DNA of 64,000 bases from contig JAULSN010000001.1 in NCBI GenBank assembly GCA_033439765.1, forward strand, positions 1,240,001 to 1,304,000. Reading direction: 5' to 3'. Under the pieces are notes generated by a model. The model was not told the origin of the DNA, made no database searches, and saw nothing but the letters and a program-made list of their open reading frames with translations. Every line of letters starts with the position of its first letter. The stretch's first letter is position 1. Shown here piece after piece: positions 1 through 11,547 of this stretch. Source of the DNA: Lasiosphaeria ovina (Eukaryota > Ascomycota > Sordariomycetes > Sordariales > Lasiosphaeriaceae). The position numbers and the translations under genes are program-made.

Positions 1-385
1 GGTCGTTCGATTCATGGACAGATTTCGAGTTTAACCTTAAAGTTGTGAATAAATAATAACCTGTCGATGCAAAGAAAGAACTGAGTTAAATGTCTTGTTT
101 TTTTGGCCGGTTTATTAGTGCTGCGGGTGAGTGGTTCGTCCTGTCCGTGCTGCTTCAAGTTGTGGGTTGTCCGAGTGGCTGCCTGGGCGTTGGTGCCTGC
201 CTTTTCCTCTCGTTTGGGGAGAACTTTAATATCCCGTGGTTTCTGTTTCTGCCACATTTGATGGGGCGATCAATTATTCTACCATCACAGTCTAACAATT
301 CCAGTAAGAGCCAGGAAACCAGCCTGAATGCAGAGTTTTAATCGCTTCCTCACCCCTCCCGCACCACACCACACACACCACCACC
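1..385. other. Intergenic / 5' flank of the tubulin cofactor E gene
   Basis: No convincing coding region is visible here. The last 40 bases are C/A-rich (ACC/CAC repeats) and end in a good initiation context directly before the ATG at 386, so they are probably 5' UTR. Small open frames on both strands have no recognisable protein features. Confidence 0.5.
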
Positions 386-2420
386 ATGGCTGCTGATGCG
401 CGCATCGGCCAGCGGCGGTCCTACGACGGCGTGCTGTGCACTGTCCGGTACATCGGCCAGGTCGAGGGCACCACGGGCTCGTGGCTCGGCGTCGAGTGGG
501 ACGACCCGACGCGGGGCAAGCATGACGGACATCACAGAGGCGTCCGATACTTTTCTTGTATGTACATACCGAGTGGCGTGCGTGCATTTGCAGCCTCACC
601 CCCGCCTCCTGCATCCGTGCCCGCGCCCACCCCCAAGTCGAGTCCGCTGCGGACCTGCGGTCTAATCATTGGCGTGTGTTGTTGTTGTGTGTCATTGCAG
701 GCAAATCAAAGTCGCCGACGGCGGCGTCCTTCATCCGCCCAACCCGCCCGCAAGACGCGCCCCAGACCTTTGTGTCGGCCCTGCAGCTCAAGTATGCCTC
801 TGAGGTGACGGCAGACCAGCGCCCCATCGCCACCCAGAAGCAGGTCATCATCTCGGGCAAGGTTGCCGAGGAGGTTGGCTTCGACAAGATCCGCCGCAAG
901 CTCGCCCAGCTGAGCGAGCTGCAAATCGTCATCCTCGACGGCAGCCGCATCGCTTATGCTTCTCTCCCAGATGGCCAGGATGCCGAGCAGCCCATCGGCC
1001 ACATCTGTCCCAAGGTCACCGAGCTCGACCTCAGTCATAACTTGCTCGAGCGATTCGAGACTGTTGTGGACATTTGTTCGGAGCTGGGCTCGTTGAGAAG
1101 CCTACGGGTCAAGTGTGTTCAAAAAGTTCCTTCTCTCTTTTATGTGCAATTCTTGTCTTGACTATCACGGACTGACCGACGGTTGAATCAACTGTTTGAA
1201 GCGGCAACCGCTTCCAGAATGTGCTCGAGGATTCCAAGCTTCAATCGGCCGATGAGGTGTTCAAAGGCGTCGGAGAGCTCGCCGTGGACGAAACCACTCT
1301 CGAATGGCACGAGATATGTCATATCGCCTCCAAGTTCCCGTCTCTGAGGACGCTCTACTCCAGCGCCAACCAGCTATCACGCCTCTCGCCAATCCCACCC
1401 GCATCGTTCGCGTCTACGCTTGTTTCTGTGCGCCTAGAGTTCAATGACTTCACTTCCCTCGCCGACATTGCTGCGCTCGCCGCTATTCCCTCTCTCCGCA
1501 ATCTCCATCTCAAGCGCAACCGGATATCTGCCATCACATCCTCGCCTTCTGACAAGGCACCGGTTTTCACGTCCAACCTCCAATACATTGATGTCTCCTA
1601 CAACCAAGTTGCCTCCTGGTCATTTGTTGACTCTCTCCCCCTGTCGTTTCCCGGGCTCACCGCTCTTCGCTTCTCCCATAATCCAATTTATGAAAACGCC
1701 GAGCTTGACAGTCCGGACCCCGCCAGTTCTCGTGACAACAAAGGCAGCAAGACAGATGAAGCGTATATGCTGCTCGTTGCCCGCCTACCGGCTCTACAGA
1801 CACTTAACTTCAGCGCCGTGACACCCGCCGACCGTGCTGACGCCGAGATGTTCTATCTATCTCGTATCGCTCGACAGCTCGCCGCCGTCCCGGAAGCTGA
1901 TGAGCATACGGTTCTGTCACGCCACCGTCGGTGGGCTGAGCTGTGCGAGTTGTATGGCGAGCCAAGTGTGATACGGCACGCCGAGGTGAACCCCAACTTT
2001 CTGGAGGGCAGGCTGATCGACGTTCAATTCTACCTCTCAACAACATCTCAGGACACATCGCACACTCCACAGGATTTGGCCAGGAGAGATGCCAAGATCC
2101 CAAAATCGTTTGATCTTTATACTGTCAAGGCAATCGCCGGCAAACTGTTTGGTCTGCCCCCACTCAAGCTGCGGTTGATCTGGGAGACGGGGGAGTGGGA
2201 TCCTGTTGCAGGGTTTGATGACGAAGCTGGTGGCAGCAGTGAGGAAGAGGAGCTGGAAGAAGAACGGGAGCGTGCAGAGGAAAAGACAAACTCGGCACCG
2301 CCAGCCGAGAAGAAAGGCGGAAGATGGGTCAAGCGCGAAGTTGAGCTCAAGGATGGGCCACGACATTTCGGCTACTGCGTTGACGGGCTTGAGGTGAAGA
2401 TCAGGGCAGAGATGAGATGA
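386..2420 (+). CDS. PAC2: Tubulin-folding cofactor E (CAP-Gly, LRR and ubiquitin-like protein)
   Basis: Exons 386-557, 701-1112 and 1202-2420 join to a 600-residue protein. The N-terminus is a CAP-Gly domain (about residues 10-75) containing TGSWLGVEWDDPTRGKHDG, a close variant of the GKNDG signature. Leucine-rich repeats follow (about 110-370), and the C-terminal ~90 residues, after an acidic/Lys-rich linker, look like the ubiquitin-like domain. This order is that of TBCE / yeast Pac2, which with cofactor D assembles and disassembles the alpha/beta-tubulin dimer. Intron 1 (GTATGT...TTGCAG) restores YFSCKSKS at the end of the CAP-Gly domain, and intron 2 (GTGTGT...TTGAAG) restores the LRR sequence LRVNGNRF, so both joins are well supported. 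The start has an ACCACCATGGCT context. Cytosolic; the function is inferred from domain order. Confidence 0.93.
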
Positions 2421-2772
2421 TGCCGTCTCTCAATTGCTCGCCAGGGGTTTTCTTGCCAGCTAATGTCACTCTCCGAAAGGGCAATCCCGGAATACAGCCC
2501 GCTTCCTGGTCCGGCTGCTGATTGATGCCAATCGCGATGCAGAAACTAGGTAGATGTGCAAGAACCCGTCCGATTGTTTGCACGTAGGATGCGAGAGAAG
2601 GCCATGGACCATCTCCGCGCGCATAACAGTCACAACAGTCATGTGCACAGAGCCAGTGGAGCCCTGATCAGGATATATAAGAAAGCTCTTCTGTCTTTCT
2701 CGGTGACTTGTCCAGTTTCATTCGAATTATTCGTGTCCAGTCTGACTTGCCCAAATTGTGCCTCGAACGAGA
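2421..2772. other. Short intergenic region with TATA promoter
   Basis: This holds the 3' end of the cofactor E gene and the promoter and leader of the downstream zinc-finger gene. Apart from the TATA box at 2674-2680, I see no other feature. Confidence 0.5.
2674..2680 (+). promoter_or_regulatory. TATA box for the CCCH zinc-finger gene
   Basis: TATATAA lies 93 nt upstream of the first in-frame ATG (2773). A start of transcription about 30 nt downstream would give a leader of about 65 nt, which favours the ATG at 2773 over later ones. Confidence 0.55.
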
Positions 2773-4515
2773 ATGAAGAGGAGTGGCACTGGTAACAACA
2801 ACAGCAAAGCCAATACCACCATGGCCCCTCAGCCTCGCCACTTTGTGGTCAGGCCGAATGTCAGGATCCGGTCCGACGAGGGGGGTGCGATCAGGGTGCC
2901 GCTCATTGCAGTGGACGAACTGCCGGAATGGCTCGACATCGTCGGCGTGCCACGCAGTCTGACACGCTCGCAAACCAATAACATGGAATACCTCGGCACT
3001 TTTACCAAGAGTAAGGGCAAATACAACGTCAACGGCAACGCCAGATATGTCAGCGGCACATCGCCGGGAACGGGCCCAACCGGCACCGCTTCATCGAGTC
3101 GACAGGCGGACGGCAGCCGCGATGACAGAAACGCTGCTTGCCGCTTGGCTGCAGCACCTCAAGTGCAAGGGGATGAGCAGAAGAGCACGGCACATTTGCA
3201 GGCCGCTGCTCCTGCGCCACTTGAGGCGCCAACGACGACAGGAGTACATCCTGCAGACTGCTTGAAGGCACACTGTAGTGCCTTGCACGCCCGGGATGTA
3301 GCCGGTCTAGAGGTCGGAGCCAGCCCATTGCTCGCCCCACTTCCCGGTCTGTCAGCTTCCCGTCATGCTCCGGCCACGGGTCTCGTTGCCCAATCTGCAG
3401 AGCCGCAGGCCCCTCCGGCGCAGTCACCCTCCATTACGGACACAGCCACCGGCGCCTCTGACTTCACTCCGGCTGCCTCCTCTGCTGCTGCCTTCCCGCT
3501 GAACATCAACTCTGGGCCAGGCTCCATTGACCCGGACAGTTTCTCGTCTTCCTCCTCGACAGCGTCCGAAGATGAATATTGCCGCAACTATTGCCGGTAC
3601 GGGCGCTGCAAATGGAAGGAAAAGTGCTGGTACAAGCACGAGATGCCGACAACGAGGGAGGGGCTCGTCGAGGTCGGGCTGGTCGAGTTGCCACAGTGGT
3701 TTGTGTTGGCCACGGAGGGCAACCCCGGCGCCAGCTCCGGCGGCGGCCGCGCCGTTGGCGCTGCTGGTCCAGCCGTAGGCAGCGACGTCAAAGACGACCA
3801 CCGACCCGCCCAGATTGACCAGAAACTCGCCGCAGGACATCCAAGACCGTCCAGAGAAGCACTAGGCCTTGAACTCGAGCGCAGGAGGAGCCAGGAGAGC
3901 AAGAGGATCCAGCGTCGCAGCGAAAACATGTTCCGCCTAGCCACTAGTAGCGCGGACAAGAATGCTAGGAAGAAGCATCAGCAGCAGCAGCAGCAGTCGC
4001 GTAAGGCACGCGAGAAGACACCCCGGAGCAAGGGCCGCAGCAGCACCGCACAATATCCGCCTGCGGAACTGACGCACATCTTGACGCTGCAACAGCAGCG
4101 TTTGGATATGCTGATTGCGAGAGAGGAGGAATTGCGCAGCCAGCTCGTGAGGAACGGCGGTCACGGCGTTGTGCTGGGGGAGGGAGTGGGATCGCCTGAG
4201 TCGGGAGCTGTTCGTGTGCAGCAAGTCACGCAGGAGGATCCACCCATACCCGTTCCTTTGGCTCCCCGTGATCGTCCTGCCGCTGCCGCCACCGTCGCCG
4301 TTGCTGCCGTTACTGATGACGCGTCTGTTGCCAACAATGTTGGGCGTCCAGCTGGCGTAGTACTGCAGCAGCAGCAGTGCCAACAGCAGCAGCAGTACCA
4401 ACAGCGACAGGAGCAGAGCGGACAGAGAACCGTGCCATCGCCGATACCCCGGATTGTTCCGCCCTCCGTTCCGCTGCCGGCAGCAGTGCCGATGGAAAGG
4501 CTGATAGACCTCTAG
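2773..4515 (+). CDS. CCCH zinc-finger protein with poly-Gln tracts
   Basis: A single open frame of 580 residues from ATG 2773. A second in-frame ATG at 2821 has a near-perfect ACCACCATGGCC context and would give 564 residues. One zinc finger lies at about residues 270-292 with spacing C-X8-C-X5-C-X3-H (begins CRNYC, ends CWYKH), the class usually associated with RNA binding. The N-terminal segment contains VPLIAVDELPEWLDI, and just after the finger comes the similar LVELPQWFVL, a layout seen in fungal proteins of unknown role. The rest is low complexity: Ser/Ala/Pro-rich before the finger, then a basic region, a short coiled-coil-like stretch (LTHILTLQQQRLDML) and poly-Gln at 3979-3996 and about 4363-4400. 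Possibly an mRNA-binding regulator; the precise function is unknown. Confidence 0.8.
   Translation: MKRSGTGNNNSKANTTMAPQPRHFVVRPNVRIRSDEGGAIRVPLIAVDELPEWLDIVGVPRSLTRSQTNNMEYLGTFTKSKGKYNVNGNARYVSGTSPGTGPTGTASSSRQADGSRDDRNAACRLAAAPQVQGDEQKSTAHLQAAAPAPLEAPTTTGVHPADCLKAHCSALHARDVAGLEVGASPLLAPLPGLSASRHAPATGLVAQSAEPQAPPAQSPSITDTATGASDFTPAASSAAAFPLNINSGPGSIDPDSFSSSSSTASEDEYCRNYCRYGRCKWKEKCWYKHEMPTTREGLVEVGLVELPQWFVLATEGNPGASSGGGRAVGAAGPAVGSDVKDDHRPAQIDQKLAAGHPRPSREALGLELERRRSQESKRIQRRSENMFRLATSSADKNARKKHQQQQQQSRKAREKTPRSKGRSSTAQYPPAELTHILTLQQQRLDMLIAREEELRSQLVRNGGHGVVLGEGVGSPESGAVRVQQVTQEDPPIPVPLAPRDRPAAAATVAVAAVTDDASVANNVGRPAGVVLQQQQCQQQQQYQQRQEQSGQRTVPSPIPRIVPPSVPLPAAVPMERLIDL
3979..3996 (+). repeat. 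(CAG)6 coding poly-Gln tract
   Basis: Uninterrupted CAG codons inside the CCCH zinc-finger gene. A second, interrupted CAG/CAA-rich stretch lies at about 4363-4400. Such tracts often vary in length between strains. Confidence 0.9.
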
Positions 4516-4820
4516 GTAGTTAGATTTCGTGGACAGCTGGCCAGGGAAAGAACAGGGAGACAGTAGGGGTGGGGCTCGGCAGACAAGGAGACAAAGGGAC
4601 GAGGCGATGGAAACGGCGGAGCGGGAGCACGGAAATGGGCAAGGAGAGGAGATATCTTGAGTTTCCAGGTCGCTTTTTCATCTTTATCAATGATCCTGAA
4701 TATGGAAAACCCCGAGTAAAATGGAGATAGACTCAATGTAATGGCCGTTTGCTTATCCCCATTGCCCATTGTGTGACAGACAGTAAAAGTGACAGAAACC
4801 AAGAGGGACAGAGGGTGACA

Positions 4821-4845
4821 GAGAGAGAGAGAGAGAGAGAGAGAG
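4821..4845 (+). repeat. (GA)12 microsatellite
   Basis: Perfect dinucleotide run in the intergenic region, with GA on the plus strand. Confidence 0.95.
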
Positions 4846-5923
4846 CTGCAGTGAGCGGGATCTCGAATGGCAGGCCGGACGGCGGACGGGATGACAAAGA
4901 CAATCCGAAATCCGCCCGCTCTGTGGTGGGCCGAACTGGGGCCAAGCCGGACCACTGGCAGTGGGGTTCATTCACAGCAGCGCAGCCCGCGGGTCCCGTC
5001 GCCGGGCAGAACTGGGTACCTGCTCTCCCGGGTGTTGGGTGCTACGTAGGCAAGTCTGGAGAGTACCTTTGGCGGGCGTCCGCGGGTCCCGTCTCTTCTC
5101 CAAATATAATGACTCGGCAAGTACGCTTACACTATGTCCGCAGGCAGGCCGGTGACGCAGCCTCGTACTGTATGTACATGTATAATACAACCTCCCGTTG
5201 GGATGGCGTATTCGCAGCCTGGTCATGTCGAAAATCCGCGGAGTTAAACGGCTTTGAAAAGGCGAGAAGTGGTGCCCAATGCCTTCCATCCGTCCAATGT
5301 TTTACGGGTCTTCCATGGTTTTCTGCCTCTACGCCGCACCGTCCACCAGAGGGGGCTGGAGGGACGGCCCCTGAAATTCGCCTGGAGAGCATCCGTTTGT
5401 GTTCCTGTCAGAGACATGCAGTGCGGATAGGTACTTCATTTGAAATGGCCAATAGACAAGATTTGTGGTTTATTAATGTGCAGACGAAGAAAGAAAACGT
5501 CCAACTGCAGTCAGTCACTCACATCACGTCAATTCCCAAAAGCGGCTGGGTAATGGCAATGGTTTGCTGACACATGCACGACTCGCTCTTCATGAGCCGT
5601 CAATCCTAACTTAACTCTAGCGGTACGGTCTCGCGCTATTCTGTCTCGTGCCTTACATTATTATCTCCAGAGCCCAGACGTGCGGTTGCTGAGGGGCGTT
5701 TAGCTCAGCAATTACGGAGCGATGGAGGGGCAAGAGGGGGTGGCGCCGGAATGTCCATGGCGATCGGCGCTAGAGACGGGACCTAGAGACACGCCCCCGC
5801 CGGAGATAAGTTCGATCTCGCTTCTTTCTGGATGTCGACCACGACAAGTCTTCGACTCCGACAGCTGTTCTCGTACCATAGCCTTTGCATGTTGGAGCCG
5901 CAAGGGGTAGAGGGACTCTCAAG

Positions 5924-5930
5924 TATAAAG
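5924..5930 (+). promoter_or_regulatory. TATA box for the aldo/keto reductase gene
   Basis: TATAAAG lies 140 nt upstream of the ATG at 6064. A pyrimidine/CA-rich leader follows. Confidence 0.5.
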
Positions 5931-6063
5931 GGCACCCAAGGGACGAGCCAAATAATCTCCTTCCCATCTCATCTGCACTCGACTTAGCTTTCAGGACACA
6001 CACAGTCACCTCTTTACCCCTCGTCTTTGACACCCGTAATAACAAACAACGCCGCAACCAAAC

Positions 6064-7159
6064 ATGCCTCAAATCAACGGACAGGAAGTTGGGCCAACCG
6101 GCTTTGGGCTCATGGGTGAGTTTTCTCTTCTCTTTGTTCTGCAATGTTGTCCGCCGCGGGGAAATGAACTGGCGTAAAACCGCCGGCAACATACATACAT
6201 GGAATGGGGAACTGACGCAAGTTGCCCCGCTTTCAGGCTTGACATGGCGACACACGCCTCCGTCGCAGGAGCAGGCCTTTGAGACGCTGCGGGCGTCGCT
6301 CAAGAATGGCATGAACTTTTGGAATGGCGGCGAGATCTACGGCACTCCCGAGTACAACTCGCTGGTGCTCCTCGAGCAGTACTTTGAAAAGTACCCCGAG
6401 GATGCCGACAAGGTCGTGCTGAGCATCAAGGGCGCCTCGGGCGCACACGGCCCCGACGGCTCGCCCGAGAACGTGCGCCGCTCCATCGACAACTGCCTGA
6501 AGCTGCTCAAGGGGCGCAAGAAACTCGACATCTTCGAGTGCGCCCGCCGCGACCCCAAGGTGCCGCTCGAAGTCACCTTTGCCGTCATTCAGGAGTACAT
6601 CGACAAGGGCCTGGTCGGCGGCATCTCGCTCAGCGAGGTCAAGGCCTCGACCATCCACGAGGCCGTCAAGCTGGCCAAGATCGTCGCCGTCGAGGTCGAG
6701 CTGAGCCTGTTCTCGCCCGACGTGCTCACCAACGGCGTCGCAGCCGCGTGCGCCGAGCACAACATCCCGCTGGTGGGCTACTCGCCCATCGGGAGGGGCA
6801 TGCTGACGGGCCGCTTCAAGACGTTTGAGGACCTCCCGGCAGAATTGAGCCACTTTCCGCGCTTCACGCGCGAAAACTTCGAGAACAACGTGCAGCTCGC
6901 GCGGCAGATCGATGTGCTGGCCGAGAAGAAGGGCTGCACGCCGGCGCAGCTGGCCATCTCGTGGACGCGCAACGTGGCCAAGCGCCCCGGGATGCCCGTC
7001 ATCATCCCCATCCCGGGCGCCACCACCGCCGCGCGCGTCGACGAGAACGCCCGCTACGTCGACATCACCGACGCCGAGATGGCCGAGATTGAGGCCACAC
7101 TGGCCAAGTTCGAGGTCAAGGGCCCGCGCTACCCCGCCAACATTCCCATGGACGGGTAG
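6064..7159 (+). CDS. Aldo/keto reductase, pyridoxal reductase-like
   Basis: Exons 6064-6115 and 6237-7159 give 324 residues, the usual size for a monomeric TIM-barrel AKR. The intron (GTGAGT...TTTCAG) restores FGLMGLTW near the N-terminus, as in the fission yeast pyridoxal reductase Plr1 branch. Visible motifs are NGGEIYG (general-acid Tyr52), LSIKG (Lys82), FECARRDP in the position of the usual His strand, and a C-terminal VIIPIPGATT segment that fits the NADPH phosphate/adenine site. The position that normally carries the tetrad Asp (five before Tyr52) is Asn47. The likely reaction is NADPH-dependent reduction of pyridoxal to pyridoxine in vitamin B6 salvage. That substrate is inferred from family resemblance, and other aldehydes are possible. 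A TATA box lies at 5924. Confidence 0.88.
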
Positions 7160-8353
7160 GCAAGGCAGTCCGTCGCCAGCGAGGGAAAGCATCACGATCA
7201 TGACATGGTGGGGGTTTCTCTCGAGCGTCACGGTGGTGATTGCAAATATAATAAGATAGTTAGCGATAGCTGCAGGCTCTCGATATGCTGGCTTTTTAAC
7301 CCCCCAAAAAATCCGAATTCCTAATCCCAATTTTTTCTTGGATTCGTTAATCTTTTGACGACATGTTAGCTGCTGTTTTTGCGCATCACGCGTGAGGAAA
7401 GTGTAAGGTAAGAAAAGAAGAGGAGAGGGCTGGGCATCCATCAGACACTGTGAAGTTGTCCACAAAAGTAGAAGAGACGGTAAAGTCTCCTCATGTTTTC
7501 AGAATTGCAGAATTCAATAAAGAATCCATCATCACTTGGATATAGCCCATGAAAGAAGAAAAAGAAAGAAAGAAAAAAAAACTTACAAATTTGTAGGCTT
7601 CACATCAATTCGTCAGAGAAACGCCGCAACAGGATTGCAAGGCAAGAGCAACGCGGCCGTTAGTTTAGAGTTTTTTTTTCCTCTGTGGGGCTCACATAAT
7701 TGGGGAGCAGGGCTTAATGCAGGTACGAAAAAAGAGAGAGAGCGAGAAAGGAAACGGAGATGACAGGAAGAAGTGGGTGGTTGCCAAAAGAAGAACAAGA
7801 ACCCATGCCAAAAGGACTTTCGTGGGAAGAAGAAAAAAGAAAAAAAAAAAGTAAGAATCGGATTTAAATGTCCGGGCGGAGATGGATGCCGAAGCCCGTG
7901 CGTGGGCGGCGGACCCGCTCCAAGACTTTAATCCGCGTTCCACTCCACCCATGTAAATAAAGGCAACCCCCAAACCTAAAGGCAGAACAAAACTTATCGC
8001 CAATGACCCTTCAACTCGCAATATGAGAAATATCCAAAGGAAAGAGAGGAGACGAACGACTCAGGGAATTGCAAGAGACGGTAGAAGGCTGCCAAAATAG
8101 AATAATATGTATAGGTATAAAGTAATGATTCAGTAATAACAACAGCCAAGAGTTACACTCTTTTCCTGCTTATTATTTTATTCACACGCCCACGAAAAAA
8201 CAAAAAACAAAGAGGGGACGAATCAACCGAGAGGTAGGTCTCCTCCACTTTCTCCCGTACCAGCCGTAGCCATAGCACACATAGACGACAAGGACAGTCT
8301 CGTCCCGACCGGAGAGAGGACATGAACCCACCACAATGCGGTAGGACTTCTCC
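7160..8353. other. Intergenic region between convergent genes
   Basis: The 3' regions of the aldo/keto reductase (+) and dynein intermediate chain (-) genes meet here. The sequence is A/T-rich with purine-rich (AAG/GAA) runs around 7550-7850. No coding potential is visible. Plausible 3' ends are marked only by A/T-rich stretches such as AATAAT and TTATTATTTTATT near 8170. Confidence 0.5.
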
Positions 8354-10557
8354 TTATAACCCGGCGACGGCATTACCATTGCCGTCAACGCCACCGCCAG
8401 CCTCGATACGCGTGATGAGCTTCTTGACATTCTGCCAGTCCTCCGTCTTGAGGCCCTCCTTCCCGCCGAGGTCCGGGCCGACCTCGAAGAGGGTGAGGCA
8501 GCCGTCGATACCGCCCGTCGCGAGGCGCTTGCCCTCCGTGGGCTCCCAGGCGACCTTGTTGAGGCTCTTGCTGAGCATGGTGCGGCCGTCCTTGCGGGGG
8601 TTGGGCGAGATGCGGGCGACGGGCTCCTCCGTCTCGACCGTGATGTCCCATAACTCGAGCCAGCCTGCGCCGTCGACGAGACTGAACACGCCGGGCTTGA
8701 TGGGCGACCAGGCGGCGTCGTACACGACGTCTTCGCGGACAAAGTCGAGCAGGGGTGCGACGTGGGCGTCGCCGCCAACGCCGCCTGAGCCAATTGGCAA
8801 GCCCCCAGGGCCCACCACCACGGCTGAAGTGGCCGCGGGTGCCCGCACCTTCCAAAGCTTAACGCTCCAGTCGAGACTGGCTGACAGAACCAGGTCGCCA
8901 AGGTCGACGGGCCCGCGCGCCGGGTGGAAGTCGACCGACATGACGGGCGCCGCGTGTCCCCGGTAGCTGACGCGCGCGTCAACGCCTGCCTTGGCCCCGG
9001 CGCGATCGTACCGATGGCACGGGAAGATGGTGCCCTCCTCGGAGCCCACGAGGAAAAAGGTCGGGTCCGCCTCGGGGAATGCCATACATGTAGGGCTCAA
9101 ATCTTCGTTCTTGGCCGGCAGCGGCGCCAGCAGCGTCAGCGACTCCTGCGGCTGCGCGAGCATGTCGACGCTCCACCCGCACACGGCCCCGTCGGTCGAG
9201 CACGAGATGATGTTGTTGGCGTTTTGTGTGCCCACCATATCAACGCAGTAGACTGGATGCGTGTGTCCTGAGCCCGTGAGTGGTGTCTTCTGCACGGGCG
9301 CCGCCCGCGCCCGCGTGTCCCAAAGCAGGACCTGCCCGCTGTAGGAGCCGCCGATGATGAGATTGGGGTGGAAGGGCGAGAACTTGGCCGTCAGGATGTC
9401 CGACTGGGCGTGGAACACGAATTCCGGCCGGCCTTGGAGGTGCGCGTTCCATACCTGCACGATGCCATCGGGGTCGTGCGGTGCCGTAGGATTCTTGGTG
9501 TACGAGGCAAGCAGGAGCTCGCTGAACTTGGGGGAGAAATCGATCGAGCTTATCATGCGCTTCTTGGACCAGCGCTCGTCGTAAAACTGGGCCAGCTCCT
9601 TGACCTTACGCCGGCCCTTGCCCCCAGTGTTGCCATGCTGCTCGTCGTCGTCGTCAATGTCGTGCACCTGCAGCGTGTAGTCGGTCATGATGTCGTATTC
9701 CTGGTCCAGCGCCTTCTCGATCACCTTGGTCGACCTGTCGATAAAGCCCATGAAGTCGTCCGACAATGTCACTGCCCTGAGCTCCTCAGTCGTGAGAGCC
9801 CTGGCCGGGAAGTTCGGTGCCGTCGATGGCTTGAATACTCCGTCCGTCACGAGCTCTTTGGCAGCTTTCAGCTCCTCCTCGATCTCTTTCCGTAGGTTCT
9901 GTCTTAGCTCCTCCTCCCGGTCCCGTTCCCTCCTGCTGAGCCGCTTGCTCGGTGTAGCCGTCACGTCTTCATTGTCCGACTCGGACGGGGCGCGCGGCCT
10001 GCTCGGCGGTGTCCATTCCTCTGTCGTCTGTACGCCTTTGCTGTACGAGAAAACCTCTTTCACCGGCGACGGGGGGCATTCGTAGACGATTGCGAGCGCG
10101 GCCGTGGACAATATCTGGGGCTGCGAGGTGACCACCTGGCCATTTGCAGGAACGAGGAAGTCCGAGGTCTCGTTGCTGAGCTCGCCAGTACTAAGGACAC
10201 TGTTAGGACGACTCCCGCGCCGCGCAGGTGAGTTGGCCCCCGTCGACACGGAAACAGGCCGGCTCTCGCCGACGAGGCTGTTGATGAGGGACTCGATCTC
10301 GCGACGGTTCTCGGCTCTGCCAGGTGTCGGGGAGATCAGCTAAAACAGACACATGCAGGTTAGTCTTTGCTCTGCCAGCTGAGTCTGGGGAAGGCGAGAG
10401 ATGGCTGTGGTATGGTATGGTATGGTATACTGACGTCGCTTGCGGTTCCTATGCTCTGGCGGGTTGCCGTGGCCTGGCTTGCCCGAAGCTCCCTCTGCCG
10501 CTTAAGCTCTGCGAGCTTGGCCTTCTTTGCGAGAATCTCATCTCGGCGTTGCTGCAT
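8354..10557 (-). CDS. nudI: Cytoplasmic dynein intermediate chain
   Basis: Read on the minus strand as exons 10557-10435 and 10339-8354, giving 702 residues. The first exon encodes the charged N-terminal helix (RRDEILAKKAKLAELKRQ) that in this family binds dynactin p150 and NudE. The join (GTCAGT...TTTTAG) restores a Ser/Pro stretch followed by NRREIESLINSLVGE, which is typical of fungal dynein intermediate chains. The C-terminal ~400 residues carry about six WD repeats (for example IIGGSYSGQVLLWD and VLSASLDWSVKLWK) that contact the dynein heavy chain. An acidic middle region (DIDDDDEQHG) leads into the propeller. Role: cargo-binding core of the minus-end motor used in nuclear migration and retrograde transport. 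The gene is divergent from ATP synthase subunit e, with about 1 kb between. The intron holds a (TATGG)n run. Confident on the family; the donor (GTCAGT) is non-optimal but is the only one I found that keeps the frame. Confidence 0.93.
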
Positions 10558-11547
10558 CTTGCCGACTACCTAGACCCATCTCAGGAGTCGCGTTCTTCTG
10601 GGCTGGGCTGTGATGGACCGTCGAAGGCCCGGGGTGGTGTAGGGCTTCCCCAGCTTCAGGCGGTGCGGCGGCGTCGTCTTCTAAGCGGGTCTGTAATGAG
10701 TGTCGAGACGGTGCACTCGTCCTATCTGGCGTCCTGTTCGACCGGTTCAGATGCGAAACCGAGGGGCTCTCAATTGTAGCGAGATGTGAGAGTAATTTCA
10801 GGTTAATGAGACTTGCTGCGAGGTTTTGCGTGGGCGGACGGCGCCAGATCGTTGGTATTTTGTTTGTAGGTTTGGGCAACCTTCCTTTTCTTTGACTATC
10901 ATGCGCGCGTGGCTCGCGACTTGGCGACAGAGGCGCTGCTGTACGTTGACAGGGGCTAGCTTGCTGTTGTGCAGCAGTCCCTTATTTCCGCCCCACCTGT
11001 CTCAGGGTTAATGGTGTCGTGGCGCATCATGTTGAAACCCTTGCACGTGACGGGTGTTTCTCGGCCGCCCCGTTTCTAAATCCACAAGTCCCGCTCGCCG
11101 GCCTGTCAGCCACTAAAACAGGCCACCCACAGTGAGCTGCTGCTGCTAGCAGCACCCAACTGCCTGTGGTGCGGTACATACCTACAGCACAGGGCACCGA
11201 TACAGTGAGCGGGGCAACAAGCTTGCCGGCCAGCAACAGCCGCGGAAACTTTGGGACAGAACGGCCCAAGGAAAAAAAAAAACCGCCGCCGCGAGAATTC
11301 CCGAGCTTCGCAAAACTTGCCCAATTTCCCGCAAATCAACCGACCCAACCCCCGACGCCGGCCTCTTCTTCCCTCGACGACGACAACCCCACGGGCATCC
11401 CCTCCATCCCCGTCAGAGGCCAATTGATTTCCCAATTGCCATCGCAGCGCACTCCAGAATCCGACCGTTCGTTCACGAAGCCACCGCTCCCACCCCCCAA
11501 TTCGGATCGCGACAAGGGATTGATTTATACCTCATTTAATTCACACA
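10558..11547. promoter_or_regulatory. Divergent promoter region (dynein IC / ATP synthase e)
   Basis: A 990-bp span between two divergent start codons. No coding region is supported. The part next to ATP synthase e is C/A-rich and purine-poor, like a 5' leader. No clear TATA box is visible for either gene. Confidence 0.5.

Larger units (their letters stand above)
4516..6063. other. Intergenic region with GA tract and TATA promoter
   Basis: A 1.5-kb span between two plus-strand genes. It holds a (GA)12 tract at 4821-4845 and a TATA box at 5924-5930 close to the downstream gene. An open frame at 4749-5570 starts in the GA tract and has no domain-like composition, so I do not call it a gene. 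Confidence 0.55.

Noticed and set aside
4749..5570. 273-codon plus-strand open frame in the intergenic region
   Set aside because: Starts in a GA tract, has no domain-like segments, and is not joined to any splice-supported exon.
5695..5725. tRNA A-box-like TTAGCTCAGC
   Set aside because: No matching B-box or cloverleaf stems within the following 80 bases.
6233..7465. 410-codon minus-strand open frame
   Set aside because: It lies antisense to the aldo/keto reductase, and its Gly/Ala/Asp/Val/His-rich composition is that of the opposite strand of a GC-rich gene.
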